Below are positions 1-8,776 of a stretch of 64,000 bases of DNA, piece after piece. Made by a program: the position numbers and the translations under genes. The stretch is from Bradyrhizobium sp. dw_411 (GTDB lineage Bacteria > Pseudomonadota > Alphaproteobacteria > Rhizobiales > Xanthobacteraceae), in assembly GCF_018449695.1 (NCBI RefSeq), contig NZ_JAAVUY010000007.1, positions 186,001-250,000 on the forward strand, read 5' to 3'. Numbering within the stretch: the first letter of the stretch is position 1; every line of letters begins with the position of its first letter. The notes beneath the pieces are model-generated. The model was not told where the DNA came from. It was given only the letters and a program-made list of their open reading frames with translations, and ran no database searches.

Positions 1-1
1 C

Positions 2-745
2 GTGCTGCTGGGATTTCCGGTGCTGCGGCTGCGCGGCGACTATCTCGCCATCGTGACGCTGGCGTTCGGTGAGATCATCCGTCTCGTCATCATCAATTGG
101 CAAAGCCTGACCGGCGGTCCCAACGGCATTTCAGGTATCCCGCGGCCGAGTTTTTTCGGCATCCCGCTGACCCCGGGCGATGACGGCCTTGCTGCGCGGC
201 TCGGCATCGAATTCTCGCCGACCCATCGCATCGTATTTCTGTTTTACCTGATCCTGGCGCTCGCGCTGCTGACCAACTGGGTGACGATCCGGCTGAGACA
301 CCTGCCGATCGGCCGCGCCTGGGAAGCGCTGCGTGAAGACGAAGTGGCCTGCCGCGCGCTCGGCATCAACACCACCACGACCAAACTGACCGCATTCGCC
401 ACCGGCGCGATGTTCGGCGGATTCGCCGGCGCGTTCTTTGCGACACGACAAGGCTTCATCAGCCCGGAATCCTTCACCTTCCAGGAATCGGCGCTGATAT
501 TGGCGATCGTCGTGCTCGGCGGCATGGGATCGCAACTCGGCGTCGCTCTCGCCGCCCTGGCCATGATCGGCGGCTTTGAGCTGTTTCGCGGCTTCGACCA
601 GTACCGCATGCTGGTATTCGGCGTCGCGATGGTGCTGTTGATGATCTGGCGGCCGCGCGGGCTGATCGGCCACCGCGCGCCGACCGTCTTTCTCGAGCGC
701 AACCAGGCCATCTCCTCCGAGCTAACCAGCGAAGGCAGGGGATGA
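2..745 (+). CDS. livM: Branched-chain amino acid ABC transporter permease LivM (5' truncated)
   Basis: Inner-membrane permease of a HAAT-family importer for branched-chain amino acids or related substrates. The visible 247 residues carry the conserved stretch beginning LRLRGDYLAIVTLAFGEI and the cytoplasmic EAA-like loop LPIGRAWEALREDEVACRALGI, followed by further hydrophobic segments. Family members are usually 300-400 residues, so the N-terminus lies left of the window and the first codon seen is internal. livG begins 7 bases after the stop and livF and the binding protein follow, giving a livM-G-F-K order. Specificity within the family cannot be read from the sequence. Confidence 0.95.
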   Translation: MLLGFPVLRLRGDYLAIVTLAFGEIIRLVIINWQSLTGGPNGISGIPRPSFFGIPLTPGDDGLAARLGIEFSPTHRIVFLFYLILALALLTNWVTIRLRHLPIGRAWEALREDEVACRALGINTTTTKLTAFATGAMFGGFAGAFFATRQGFISPESFTFQESALILAIVVLGGMGSQLGVALAALAMIGGFELFRGFDQYRMLVFGVAMVLLMIWRPRGLIGHRAPTVFLERNQAISSELTSEGRG

Positions 746-752
746 GCCTGTC

Positions 753-1586
753 ATGAGCGACCAGCACATTCTCAGTGTCGATCATCTGACGATGCGCTTT
801 GGCGGCGTCGTCGCGGTCAACGATCTGTCGTTCACCGCCGAACGGCGCAAGATCACCGCGCTGATCGGGCCGAACGGCGCCGGCAAGACTACCGTGTTCA
901 ATTGCATCACCGGATTCTATAAGCCCACTTCAGGCTCGATGCGGCTGACCCATGATGACGGCCGCAACATCCAGCTCGAGCGGCTGAACGATTTCCGGAT
1001 CTCCAAATTGGCCAAGGTCGCGCGCACCTTTCAAAATATCCGGCTGTTTCCCGGCATGACCGCACTCGAAAACCTGATGGTGGCGCAGCACAATGCGCTG
1101 ATGCGCGCCTCGGGTCTGACTTTTCTCGGGCTGATCGGCGCGCCGTCCTGGCGCGCGGCCGAAAAGGACGCCATCGCGCAGGCTACGCAATGGCTCGACC
1201 GCATCGGACTGCTTGCGCGCGCCGATGATGCCGCCGGCAACTTGCCCTATGGCGATCAGCGCCGGCTCGAGATCGCGCGCGCGATGTGCACCGAGCCGGC
1301 GCTGCTGTGCCTCGACGAGCCGGCCGCCGGTCTGAACGCCCGCGAAAGTGCGGCGCTGAGCGAACTGTTGCTTTCGATTCGCGCCGAGCAAGGCACTTCG
1401 ATCCTGCTGATCGAGCATGACATGTCGGTGGTGATGGAAATCTCCGACCATATCGTCGTGATGGATTACGGCGTGAAGATCGCCGAGGGCGCGCCAAAGG
1501 ATATCAGCGATGATCCCCGGGTGATCGCGGCTTATCTCGGCGCCGACGAGGACGAAGCGATCGCGGTGATGGAGAGCGGAACGTGA
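753..1586 (+). CDS. livG: Branched-chain amino acid ABC transporter ATP-binding protein LivG
   Basis: Cytoplasmic ATPase subunit of the Liv-type importer. It shows Walker A GPNGAGKTT near residue 38, a signature loop LPYGDQRRLEIARAM (LivG-type, with D where Q is usual), Walker B LLCLDEPAAGLN and the switch histidine in LIEHDM. Its 277 residues are slightly longer than the typical 250-260. The ATG lies 7 bases after the livM stop, and its own stop overlaps the livF start codon (GTGA), so the two ATPases are probably translationally coupled and work as a heterodimer. Confidence 0.96.
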   Translation: MSDQHILSVDHLTMRFGGVVAVNDLSFTAERRKITALIGPNGAGKTTVFNCITGFYKPTSGSMRLTHDDGRNIQLERLNDFRISKLAKVARTFQNIRLFPGMTALENLMVAQHNALMRASGLTFLGLIGAPSWRAAEKDAIAQATQWLDRIGLLARADDAAGNLPYGDQRRLEIARAMCTEPALLCLDEPAAGLNARESAALSELLLSIRAEQGTSILLIEHDMSVVMEISDHIVVMDYGVKIAEGAPKDISDDPRVIAAYLGADEDEAIAVMESGT

Positions 1587-2329
1587 CCGCGTCGTCCACG
1601 GCCCCCCTGCTCGCGATCCGGTCGCTGCGCGCCGCCTACGGCAAGATCGAGGCGCTGAAAGGCGTCGATCTCGACATCAAGTCCGGCGAAATCGTCGCCC
1701 TGATCGGCGCCAACGGCGCCGGCAAGTCGACGCTGATGATGACGATCTTCGGCAAGCCGCGCGCCCGCGCCGGATCGATCACGTTCGACGGCCGCGATAT
1801 CACCGATGTGCCGACCCACGAGATCGCCCGGCTGCGCCTGGCCCAATCGCCCGAGGGCCGCCGGATTTTCCCGCGCATGAGTGTCGCGGAAAACCTGCAG
1901 ATGGGAGCCGACGCCACCGACAGCAGCGAGGCGGAACGAACAGCCGGACTGGAACGCGTGCTGACGCTGTTTCCGCGGCTGAAGGAGCGCATCACCCAGC
2001 GCGGCGGCACTTTGTCCGGCGGCGAGCAGCAGATGCTGGCAATCGGGCGCGCACTGATGAGCCGCCCTCGCCTCCTGATGCTGGATGAACCTTCGCTCGG
2101 CCTGGCCCCGCTGATCGCGCGCCAGATTTTCGATGCGATCCGGACCTTGAACCGGCAGGACGGCCTCACGGTTATGATTGTCGAACAGAACGCCAATCAC
2201 GCGTTGCGGCTCGCCCATCGCGGCTATGTCATGGTCAACGGCCTGATCACGCTCAGCGGAACGGGCGCGGAACTGCTGCAACGGCCGGAAATCCGGGCCG
2301 CCTATCTCGAAGGCGGCAGACGGGGCTAG
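1583..2329 (+). CDS. livF: Branched-chain amino acid ABC transporter ATP-binding protein LivF
   Basis: Second ATPase of the importer, 248 residues. Walker A is GANGAGKST (near residue 40), the signature is LSGGEQQMLAIGRALM, Walker B is LLMLDEPSLGLAP and the H-loop region is IVEQN, the usual LivF substitution of Q for H. The GTG start overlaps the last bases of livG. It ends 164 bases before the binding protein gene; that gap shows no clear terminator, so the binding protein may be expressed both from the operon and from its own promoter. Confidence 0.96.
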   Translation: MTASSTAPLLAIRSLRAAYGKIEALKGVDLDIKSGEIVALIGANGAGKSTLMMTIFGKPRARAGSITFDGRDITDVPTHEIARLRLAQSPEGRRIFPRMSVAENLQMGADATDSSEAERTAGLERVLTLFPRLKERITQRGGTLSGGEQQMLAIGRALMSRPRLLMLDEPSLGLAPLIARQIFDAIRTLNRQDGLTVMIVEQNANHALRLAHRGYVMVNGLITLSGTGAELLQRPEIRAAYLEGGRRG

Positions 2330-2493
2330 CGATAACACCCCGTCATCCGGATTTGCGCCCGAACCGCAATCGGCGTGGTTTGCCCGAAATTTGCCGATGA
2401 CTTCGCGCCAAAATCAGCCGACAATGGTTCTGATTTTCGAGCCCGGCGGCCTGCCGGGTCCTTCCCGTAGCGACCTACCCGCGAGGACACCTC

Positions 2494-3612
2494 ATGAAAT
2501 CACTAAAGCTCATCGGCCTGGCACTGGGCACCTCGCTTGCGCTGTCGACGGCAGCACTTGCGCAGGACATCACCGTCGGAGTCGCGGGCCCAATGACGGG
2601 CGGCGAATCCGCGTTCGGCCGGCAGCTCAAGAACGGCGCCGAACAGGCGGTCAAGGATCTCAACGCCAGCGGCGGCCTGCTCGGCAAGAAGCTCGCACTG
2701 GAAGTCGGCGACGATGCCTGTGATCCCAAGCAGGCGCGTTCGGTCGCAGAAAAATTCGCCAGCGCGAAAGTTCCGTTCGTCGCCGGGCACTACTGCTCGT
2801 CGTCGTCGATCCCGGCATCGGAAGCCTATGCCGACGGCAACGTCCTGCAGATCACGCCGGCCTCGACCAATCCGCTGTTCACCGAGCGCAAACTGTGGAA
2901 CGTCGCCCGTGTCTGCGGCCGCGACGATCAGCAGGGCCTGGTCGCCGCCGAGTACATTTTGAAAACCTACAAAGGCAAGAACGTCGCCATCCTCAATGAC
3001 AAGACCACCTACGGCAAGGGTCTCGCCGACGAAACCAAGAAGGCGCTCAACAAGGCCGGCTTTACCGAAAAGATGTTCGAGTCCTATAACAAGGGCGACA
3101 AGGACTTCACCGCGATCGTCTCGCGCATGAAGCGTGACAACATCGATCTGGTTTATGTCGGCGGCTACCATCAGGAATCCGGATTGATCGTGCGCCAGAT
3201 GCGCGATCAGGGTCTCCAGACCGTGCTGATGGCCGGCGATGCGCTGGCTGACAAGGAATTCGCCTCGATCACCGGACCGGCCGCCGAAGGCACGCTGTTC
3301 ACCTTCGGTCCCGACCCGCGCAACAAGCCGACCGCCAAGGCCATTGTCGAGAAGTTCAAGTCCGCCAACATCGATCCAGAAGGCTACACGCTCTACACCT
3401 ATGCCGCGATGCAGGTCTGGTCGCAGGCCGTGACCAAGGCCGGCACCACCGATCCCAAGAAGGTCATGGATACGATCAAGGCCGGCGCGTGGGATACGGT
3501 GATCGGCAAGATGGAGTTCGATGCCAAGGGCGACATCAAGCAGATCGACTATGTCGTCTACAAATGGGATTCCAAAGGCAACTATACCGAGATCAATCCG
3601 AAGGGGTCATAG
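2494..3612 (+). CDS. livK: Branched-chain amino acid ABC transporter substrate-binding protein
   Basis: Periplasmic binding protein of the Leu/Ile/Val family (Peripla_BP_6), 372 residues. The N-terminus is a Sec signal peptide (MKSLKLIGLALG, then a hydrophobic run ending ALAQ) before the mature DITVGVAGPMTGGESAFG, which matches the usual first strand of this family. A good ribosome site (GAGGA) sits about 8 bases before the ATG. It is followed by a three-copy 15-bp repeat and a strong rho-independent terminator, so it ends the livMGFK unit. Ligand is unproven; the family also binds amides and other small molecules. Confidence 0.93.
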   Translation: MKSLKLIGLALGTSLALSTAALAQDITVGVAGPMTGGESAFGRQLKNGAEQAVKDLNASGGLLGKKLALEVGDDACDPKQARSVAEKFASAKVPFVAGHYCSSSSIPASEAYADGNVLQITPASTNPLFTERKLWNVARVCGRDDQQGLVAAEYILKTYKGKNVAILNDKTTYGKGLADETKKALNKAGFTEKMFESYNKGDKDFTAIVSRMKRDNIDLVYVGGYHQESGLIVRQMRDQGLQTVLMAGDALADKEFASITGPAAEGTLFTFGPDPRNKPTAKAIVEKFKSANIDPEGYTLYTYAAMQVWSQAVTKAGTTDPKKVMDTIKAGAWDTVIGKMEFDAKGDIKQIDYVVYKWDSKGNYTEINPKGS

Positions 3613-3621
3613 GACCGCCAA

Positions 3622-3666
3622 GTCTGATTCCATACAGTCTGATCCGATACATTCTGATCCGACATT
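3622..3666 (+). repeat. Three-copy 15-bp tandem repeat after livK
   Basis: Three adjacent 15-base units at 3622-3636, 3637-3651 and 3652-3666 share the core TCTGATYCSAYA. The array sits between the livK stop and its terminator and is therefore transcribed. It is one of several unrelated arrays of period 14-15 in this window. Confidence 0.8.
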
Positions 3667-3679
3667 ACGCACTGTCTTC

Positions 3680-3705
3680 AACGCCCCGGTTCGCCGGGGC
3701 GTTTT
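3680..3705 (+). terminator. Rho-independent terminator after livK
   Basis: A perfect 10-bp stem AACGCCCCGG / CCGGGGCGTT closes on a TTCG tetraloop and is followed by further T residues. It lies 68 bases after the livK stop and ends the liv operon. Confidence 0.9.
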
Positions 3706-3773
3706 GCGTTTGGCTCGTGAATAAAGGATTGCTATGGCCTCGGTGCGAAACGGCTCATCGAGCGACGGCCGGA

Positions 3774-4190
3774 TCAGGGCGCAGTTCCCACCAGCTTGCC
3801 GGCCGCAACGTCCGATGCGCGGGGCCTGGTCGCCACTTCGACCGCAAGCGTAAGTTCAGCGGGACGAAACGGCTTCTGCAGACACACGACATTTTCGAGT
3901 TCCGGTGTTTCGGTGACAAAGTCGAGCATGGTCATGCCGGATATCGCGACGATCGGAAAATCCGGGATGCGCTCGCGCATCTTCAAGATGACTTCGAATC
4001 CGTTGGTTCCCTGCAGGAAGATATCGACAATCGCCAGGTCGAATTTGGAACTTTCGAATTCCTTCAGTCCTGCGGCCGCACTCGCGGCTTCAACCGCCTC
4101 GAAATGATTGATCCGCAGCACGATGCAGACCATCGTGCGTACATCCGGCTGATCATCGATCACGAGAACGCGGGGCAAGGGAAGACTCAC
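3774..4190 (-). CDS. Single-domain response regulator (CheY-like)
   Basis: A 138-residue receiver domain without an output domain. The acidic pocket is DD at residues 12-13, the phospho-acceptor is D56 in IVDIFLQG, the switch Ser is S84 in AISG and the conserved lysine is K106 in LQKPFRP. The C-terminal tail after the receiver is short and without features. It is divergent from a second single-domain regulator at 4359, which shares the unusual VDIFxxGxxGFE and LQKPFRPxEL wording, so the pair look like paralogs. A nearby MASE4 hybrid kinase is the obvious partner candidate; pairing is inferred from position only. Confidence 0.9.
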   Translation of the reverse strand: MSLPLPRVLVIDDQPDVRTMVCIVLRINHFEAVEAASAAAGLKEFESSKFDLAIVDIFLQGTNGFEVILKMRERIPDFPIVAISGMTMLDFVTETPELENVVCLQKPFRPAELTLAVEVATRPRASDVAAGKLVGTAP

Positions 4191-4358
4191 GAAATGGCTC
4201 CGTTCAGCCTATCGTCAAATCGGGGATTTGGAGGCAGGCCCTTGGACATTATTCCCCATTGCCGTAAAAATGCGGTTACTCCACCCGCCGCGCTGGCCAA
4301 CAGCCGCGTTAAGACTTATGTAACCTTGGGTTGAGGTCGTCAATCACTTGGAGGAACC

Positions 4359-4790
4359 TTGGCGGGCATTCTCGTTATTGACGATGATCGGGCGGTTCCA
4401 GGCACGATCAGGTTATTGCTTGAACGCGCCGCACATGCCGTCGAGGCCGTCGATAACAGCAATGCCGGCCTGCGATTGCTGGAATCCCAAGGGTTCGACC
4501 TCTTGGTCGTCGATATTTTCATGCCGGGGATGGATGGTTTCGAGACCATGCGGCTGGTTCATCAGTCGCGACCGCAAATGCCGGTTATCGTCATGTCGGG
4601 TCAGCAATTCCGTTCGGCATCCGAACGGGGACCGGATTTCCTTCATATGGCGACAAAACTCGGGGCGATTTCAAGCCTGCAAAAGCCGTTCAGGCCGCAA
4701 GAGCTGCTTGCCGCGGTCGCCAAAAGCCTGTCAGCTTCACAGCGATCGTCGAGGCCGGCCAAAGCAAATAAGGAAACAGGTGCCGACTGA
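4359..4790 (+). CDS. Single-domain response regulator (CheY-like), TTG start
   Basis: A 143-residue stand-alone receiver domain: acidic residues 8-10 (DDD), phospho-acceptor D52 in VVDIFMPGMDG, switch S80 and lysine K109 in LQKPFRP. The start is a TTG placed 4 bases after a strong GGAGG; no in-frame ATG fits the receiver beta-1 strand MAGILVIDDD, so TTG is decisive here. The tail of about 20 residues is charged. It is a divergent paralog of the regulator at 3774-4190 and lies 85 bases before the hybrid kinase gene, in the same direction. Confidence 0.9.
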   Translation: MAGILVIDDDRAVPGTIRLLLERAAHAVEAVDNSNAGLRLLESQGFDLLVVDIFMPGMDGFETMRLVHQSRPQMPVIVMSGQQFRSASERGPDFLHMATKLGAISSLQKPFRPQELLAAVAKSLSASQRSSRPAKANKETGAD

Positions 4791-4875
4791 TCTTAACATA
4801 TCGGCTACCTATGCCGGTTCGGCGGGCGAACTAACATGACAATATGGCTTCGACACCAATCCGATACCAAGTCGG

Positions 4876-7677
4876 ATGGCTAAGTCGCGGGAGGCGACCG
4901 TGCACGCAGATGATCGTAATATCTTTCTTTCGACCTTGCCCGCGACACCCCGCGAACGTGCCGCGGCGCTGGCCGTGGTCGGCGTCTCCTCGGTCCTGTT
5001 CGCCTTTGCGGTACCGTTCGCCGGAACACCGCTGGTCCAGATTCCGGCGTTCGTCGCGAGCTACCAATCCGCGCTTGCGATCATCGATCTGATCACCGCG
5101 ATCCTGTTGTTCTCGCAATTCGGCATCCTGCGGTCGCGCGCCCTTCTGCTGCTGGCGAGCGGGTATCTCTTCACAGCCGGCGCCGCAATCGCCCATGCCC
5201 TGAGCTTTCCGGGCCTGTTCGCCCCGACCGGGCTTTTCAACGCCGGTTCGCAGACCACCGTCTGGCTTTACATGATTTGGCACAGTGGATTTCCCCTCCT
5301 TGTGTTCGGCTACGCACTGCTCAAAGACAGGGACGGCGGCGCCATGATTAAGGGATCGGTCGGATCCGCGATCCTCGGCAGTGTCGTTGCGGTCGGCGTT
5401 GCGATTTCGATCATGGTTTGGATCGTCACCCGCCTGCATGACTTTCTGCCGACACTCCTGAGCGGCGGGCAATATACGCGCACCATGATCGCCGTGGTGT
5501 CGACGATGTGGTTTCTCAATCTCTCGGCCCTGCTGCTGCTGTTGTTCCGGCGGCCCTATTCCGTACTCGACGTCTGGCTCATGGTCGTGATGTGCGCGTG
5601 GCTGTTCGACATCGCATTGTCGGCGATCGTCAACGTCGCCCGATTCGACCTGGGCTTTTATGTCGGACGGCTCTACGGGCTGTGCGCGGCCATTTTCGTC
5701 CTGGCGGTGTTGCTGGTCGACAATGTCGGCCTGCAGGCCCAGATCACTCATCTGTTCGCTATTCTGCGCCAGCGCGCCGCTTCCGACCGGCATCGCCACA
5801 GCGAACGCGAGCGGCTGTTCAGCGCGGTGGTGGAATCGTCCAAAGATGCGATCATTACCAAGACGCTCGATGGTGTCGTCACCGGCTGGAATCGCGCCGC
5901 CGAGCGGCTGTTTGGATTTACTGCGGCGGAGGCGGTAGGCAATCGCATCGACCTCATCGTTCCGCCGAACCGGCTCCCGGAAGTAGGCCAGATACTCGAG
6001 CGCATCACGCAGGGCGAGACGATCGAAAATTACGAGACCGTGCGGCGGCACAAGGACGGCCACGAAGTTCATGTCTCGCTCGGCATCGCCCCGATCAAAT
6101 CCGCCAGCGGAGAGACCATCGGCGCTTCCAAGACCGCGCGCGACATCACCGAGAGCAGAAAGACGCAGCAAGCGCTCAAACAGGAGATCGAAGAGCGCCG
6201 GCGTATCTTCGAGACCTCGCAGGATCTCATTCTTGTGACCGACACCTATGGCCGCTTCGTTCAGGTCAGCCCGAGTTCCATGACGATCATTGGCTACCAG
6301 CCCGAAGAGATGATCGGGCATCTCGCGCTTGAATTCATTCATCCCGACGATCTTGAAAGTACGCGTGAGGAAATGCGCGAGGCGCGGCAGGGGCGGCAGA
6401 TGCGCAATTTCGAGACCCGCTACGTCCACAAGGACGGCAAGGCCGTGCAACTGACCTGGATGGGGACATGGTCCGAGCCCGTACGCCGGCACTTTTTCGT
6501 CGGACGGGACCTCACGGAAAAGCGCGCGGCCGAAGCCCAGTTCCGTCAGGCGCAGAAAATGGATGCTGTCGGGCAGTTGACCGGCGGCATCGCGCATGAC
6601 TTCAACAATATTCTGACCGTGATCACCGGCACCATCGGTATCCTCGCCGACGCCGTGGCCGGCGATCCGCAGATGGTTGCCATCGCCCGCATGATCGATG
6701 ACGCCGCCGAACGCGGCGCCAATCTGACCAAGCACCTGCTCGCATTCGCGCGCCGCCAGCCACTGCAGCCGCGCGAGGTCGACGTCAACACGCTGATCCT
6801 CGAGACCGTCAAGCTGCTGCGCCCGACGCTTGGCGAGCATATCCAGATCGACCCGCTGCTGGCGGATGACGCCTCGGCGGCGCTGGTCGATCCCAGCCAG
6901 CTCACGACGGCTATTTTGAATCTTGCGTTGAATGCCCGCGATGCGATGCCGACCGGCGGCAATCTCGCACTCGAGACCAACAATGTGTATCTCGACGAGA
7001 GTTACGCGGCCATGAATACCGAAGTGGTGCCGGGAAACTACGTCATGCTCGCCGTCAGCGACACCGGTTCCGGGATCGCCGCCGCCGACCTGGAAAAAGT
7101 GTTCGATCCGTTCTTCACCACCAAGGAAGTCGGCAAGGGCACCGGCCTTGGACTCAGCATGGTGTTCGGTTTCGTCAAACAGTCCAACGGGCATATCAAG
7201 ATTTACAGCGAGCAAGGTCACGGCACGACCGTGAAGGTCTACCTGCCCGTCGCCACCGGGCTAAGCGTGACGACGCCCGAGCCGCAGCTACCGTCCGGCA
7301 TTGAAGGCGGCACCGAGGTCGTGCTGGTCGTCGAAGACGACGCGCTGGTGCGCCGATATGTGATCACCCAGATCGAAAGTCTTGGCTACGCCACGCTCGA
7401 GGCAAGCAATGCCGCGGAAGCGATGACCATCATCAACACCCCCGTCACCATCGATCTGTTGTTTACCGACGTGATCATGCCCGGGCCCATGAACGGTCGC
7501 AAGCTTGTCGACGAGGCGTTGAAGCATCGTCCCACGCTCAAGACGCTGTTCACCTCAGGCTATACCGAGAATGCCATCGTGCATCATGGACGTCTCGATT
7601 CCGGCGTGCTGCTGCTCGCCAAGCCGTATCGCAAGTCCGATCTGGCGCGAATGATCCGGCAGGCACTGGGCTGTTGA
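4876..7677 (+). CDS. MASE4-PAS-PAS hybrid sensor histidine kinase with receiver
   Basis: Inner-membrane hybrid kinase of 933 residues. Residues 1-290 form a multi-pass membrane sensor resembling MASE4; two PAS domains follow (about 310-430, with the GFTAAEAVGNRI-type core, and 435-560). The HisKA phospho-acceptor lies in GGIAHDFNN (His near 574), then an HATPase domain with N-box LNLALNARDAMP and glycine boxes DTGSGIA and GTGLGLS. A C-terminal receiver begins EVVLVVEDDALVRR near 813, with DVIMPGPMNGR as phospho-site region. Two single-domain regulators precede it. The ligand is unknown. An alternative GTG start about 8 codons later is possible. Confidence 0.92.
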   Translation: MAKSREATVHADDRNIFLSTLPATPRERAAALAVVGVSSVLFAFAVPFAGTPLVQIPAFVASYQSALAIIDLITAILLFSQFGILRSRALLLLASGYLFTAGAAIAHALSFPGLFAPTGLFNAGSQTTVWLYMIWHSGFPLLVFGYALLKDRDGGAMIKGSVGSAILGSVVAVGVAISIMVWIVTRLHDFLPTLLSGGQYTRTMIAVVSTMWFLNLSALLLLLFRRPYSVLDVWLMVVMCAWLFDIALSAIVNVARFDLGFYVGRLYGLCAAIFVLAVLLVDNVGLQAQITHLFAILRQRAASDRHRHSERERLFSAVVESSKDAIITKTLDGVVTGWNRAAERLFGFTAAEAVGNRIDLIVPPNRLPEVGQILERITQGETIENYETVRRHKDGHEVHVSLGIAPIKSASGETIGASKTARDITESRKTQQALKQEIEERRRIFETSQDLILVTDTYGRFVQVSPSSMTIIGYQPEEMIGHLALEFIHPDDLESTREEMREARQGRQMRNFETRYVHKDGKAVQLTWMGTWSEPVRRHFFVGRDLTEKRAAEAQFRQAQKMDAVGQLTGGIAHDFNNILTVITGTIGILADAVAGDPQMVAIARMIDDAAERGANLTKHLLAFARRQPLQPREVDVNTLILETVKLLRPTLGEHIQIDPLLADDASAALVDPSQLTTAILNLALNARDAMPTGGNLALETNNVYLDESYAAMNTEVVPGNYVMLAVSDTGSGIAAADLEKVFDPFFTTKEVGKGTGLGLSMVFGFVKQSNGHIKIYSEQGHGTTVKVYLPVATGLSVTTPEPQLPSGIEGGTEVVLVVEDDALVRRYVITQIESLGYATLEASNAAEAMTIINTPVTIDLLFTDVIMPGPMNGRKLVDEALKHRPTLKTLFTSGYTENAIVHHGRLDSGVLLLAKPYRKSDLARMIRQALGC

Positions 7678-7745
7678 TGCGCTGTTTGGTGAAGGCTGAT
7701 ATAAAAATCGAACCTGACGGGATCGAAGTTGGATAAGCCTGCACC

Positions 7746-8741
7746 ATGAAAAATCTCCTCACCGATATTGCCGGCGTCCGCGTCGGGCATGCCGACGATG
7801 CCGCGCTGGCGTCAGGTGTCACCGCGGTGATTTTCGATCAGCCCGCGGTGGCGACGATCGACGTGCGCGGCGGCGGTCCCGGCACGCGCGAAGGCGCCCT
7901 GCTCGATGTCGCCAACACCGTGGAGCGGATCGACGCCATCGCGCTTTCCGGCGGCTCTGCGTTCGGGCTGGAGGCAGGTGGCGGCGTGCAGGCCTGGCTC
8001 GCCGAACAGGGCCGCGGCTTTGTCGTGCGCGGAGCCGTGATTCCGATCGTGCCCGGCGCGATCTGTTTTGATCTATTGAACGGCGGCAACAAGAAATGGG
8101 GCCGCTTCGCGCCCTATCGCGAACTCGGCTACGCCGCGGCAGCGGCGGCGGCTACGGATTTCGCGCTCGGCAATTCCGGTGCCGGCCTCGGCGCCACCAC
8201 GGCGAATTTCAAGGGCGGGCTCGGTTCGGCGTCGGCGACCACGCCAGGCGGCATCACGGTCGCGGCCCTTGCGGTGGTCAACGCAGTCGGCAGCGTCACC
8301 GTCGGTGATGGACCGTGGTTCTGGGCCGCGCCGTTTGAGATCGACGGCGAATTTGGCGGACGCGGATTGCCCGCGGCCTTCACGCCGGACATGCTGAGAG
8401 CGCGTCTCAAGGGCGGACCCAGCGCGACGCCGGTTGAAAACACCACACTGGCCGTGGTCGTGACCGATGCGGATCTGACCAAGACCCAGGCCAAGCGGCT
8501 TGCCGTGATCGCACAGACCGGATTTGCCCGCGCGATCTATCCGGTGCACGCGCCGCTCGATGGCGACGTGCTGTTCGTTGCAGCAACCGGCGAAAAAACG
8601 ATCGATCCCCTCGCCGGCCTCACCGAACTCGGCATGGTCGCAGCCAATGTCGTAGCCCGTGCGATCGCGCGCGGCGTCTACACCGCGGCCGCACTGCCAT
8701 TTCCCGGCGCGCTGCCGGCGTGGCGCGATCGTTTCGGATAG
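7746..8741 (+). CDS. P1 family (S58) peptidase, DmpA-like aminopeptidase
   Basis: A 331-residue member of the self-cleaving DmpA/BapA group (Ntn-hydrolase-like fold), whose known members are aminopeptidases or beta-peptidases. The N-terminus LTDIAGVRVGHADD and the block IALSGGSAFGLEAGGGVQAWL are family hallmarks, and the expected autocleavage motif appears as ENTTLAVVVTDA near residue 231, where the Thr after Asn becomes the nucleophile. No signal peptide is seen, so it is probably cytoplasmic. It is a solitary gene, convergent with the EF-hand gene; the physiological substrate is unknown. Confidence 0.9.
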   Translation: MKNLLTDIAGVRVGHADDAALASGVTAVIFDQPAVATIDVRGGGPGTREGALLDVANTVERIDAIALSGGSAFGLEAGGGVQAWLAEQGRGFVVRGAVIPIVPGAICFDLLNGGNKKWGRFAPYRELGYAAAAAAATDFALGNSGAGLGATTANFKGGLGSASATTPGGITVAALAVVNAVGSVTVGDGPWFWAAPFEIDGEFGGRGLPAAFTPDMLRARLKGGPSATPVENTTLAVVVTDADLTKTQAKRLAVIAQTGFARAIYPVHAPLDGDVLFVAATGEKTIDPLAGLTELGMVAANVVARAIARGVYTAAALPFPGALPAWRDRFG

Positions 8742-8776
8742 AGATCGCCAACCGTTCTCCGTGGACGAGTTCAGTC

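Noticed and set aside
131..673. Long open frames on the strand opposite livM and other genes (also opposite the hybrid kinase, 4831-7221, and the CXXCH-protein gene, 34126-36276)
   Set aside because: They are shadows caused by high GC: they overlap well-identified genes completely, are rich in Arg/Ala/Pro or Asp/His/Gln, and match no family.
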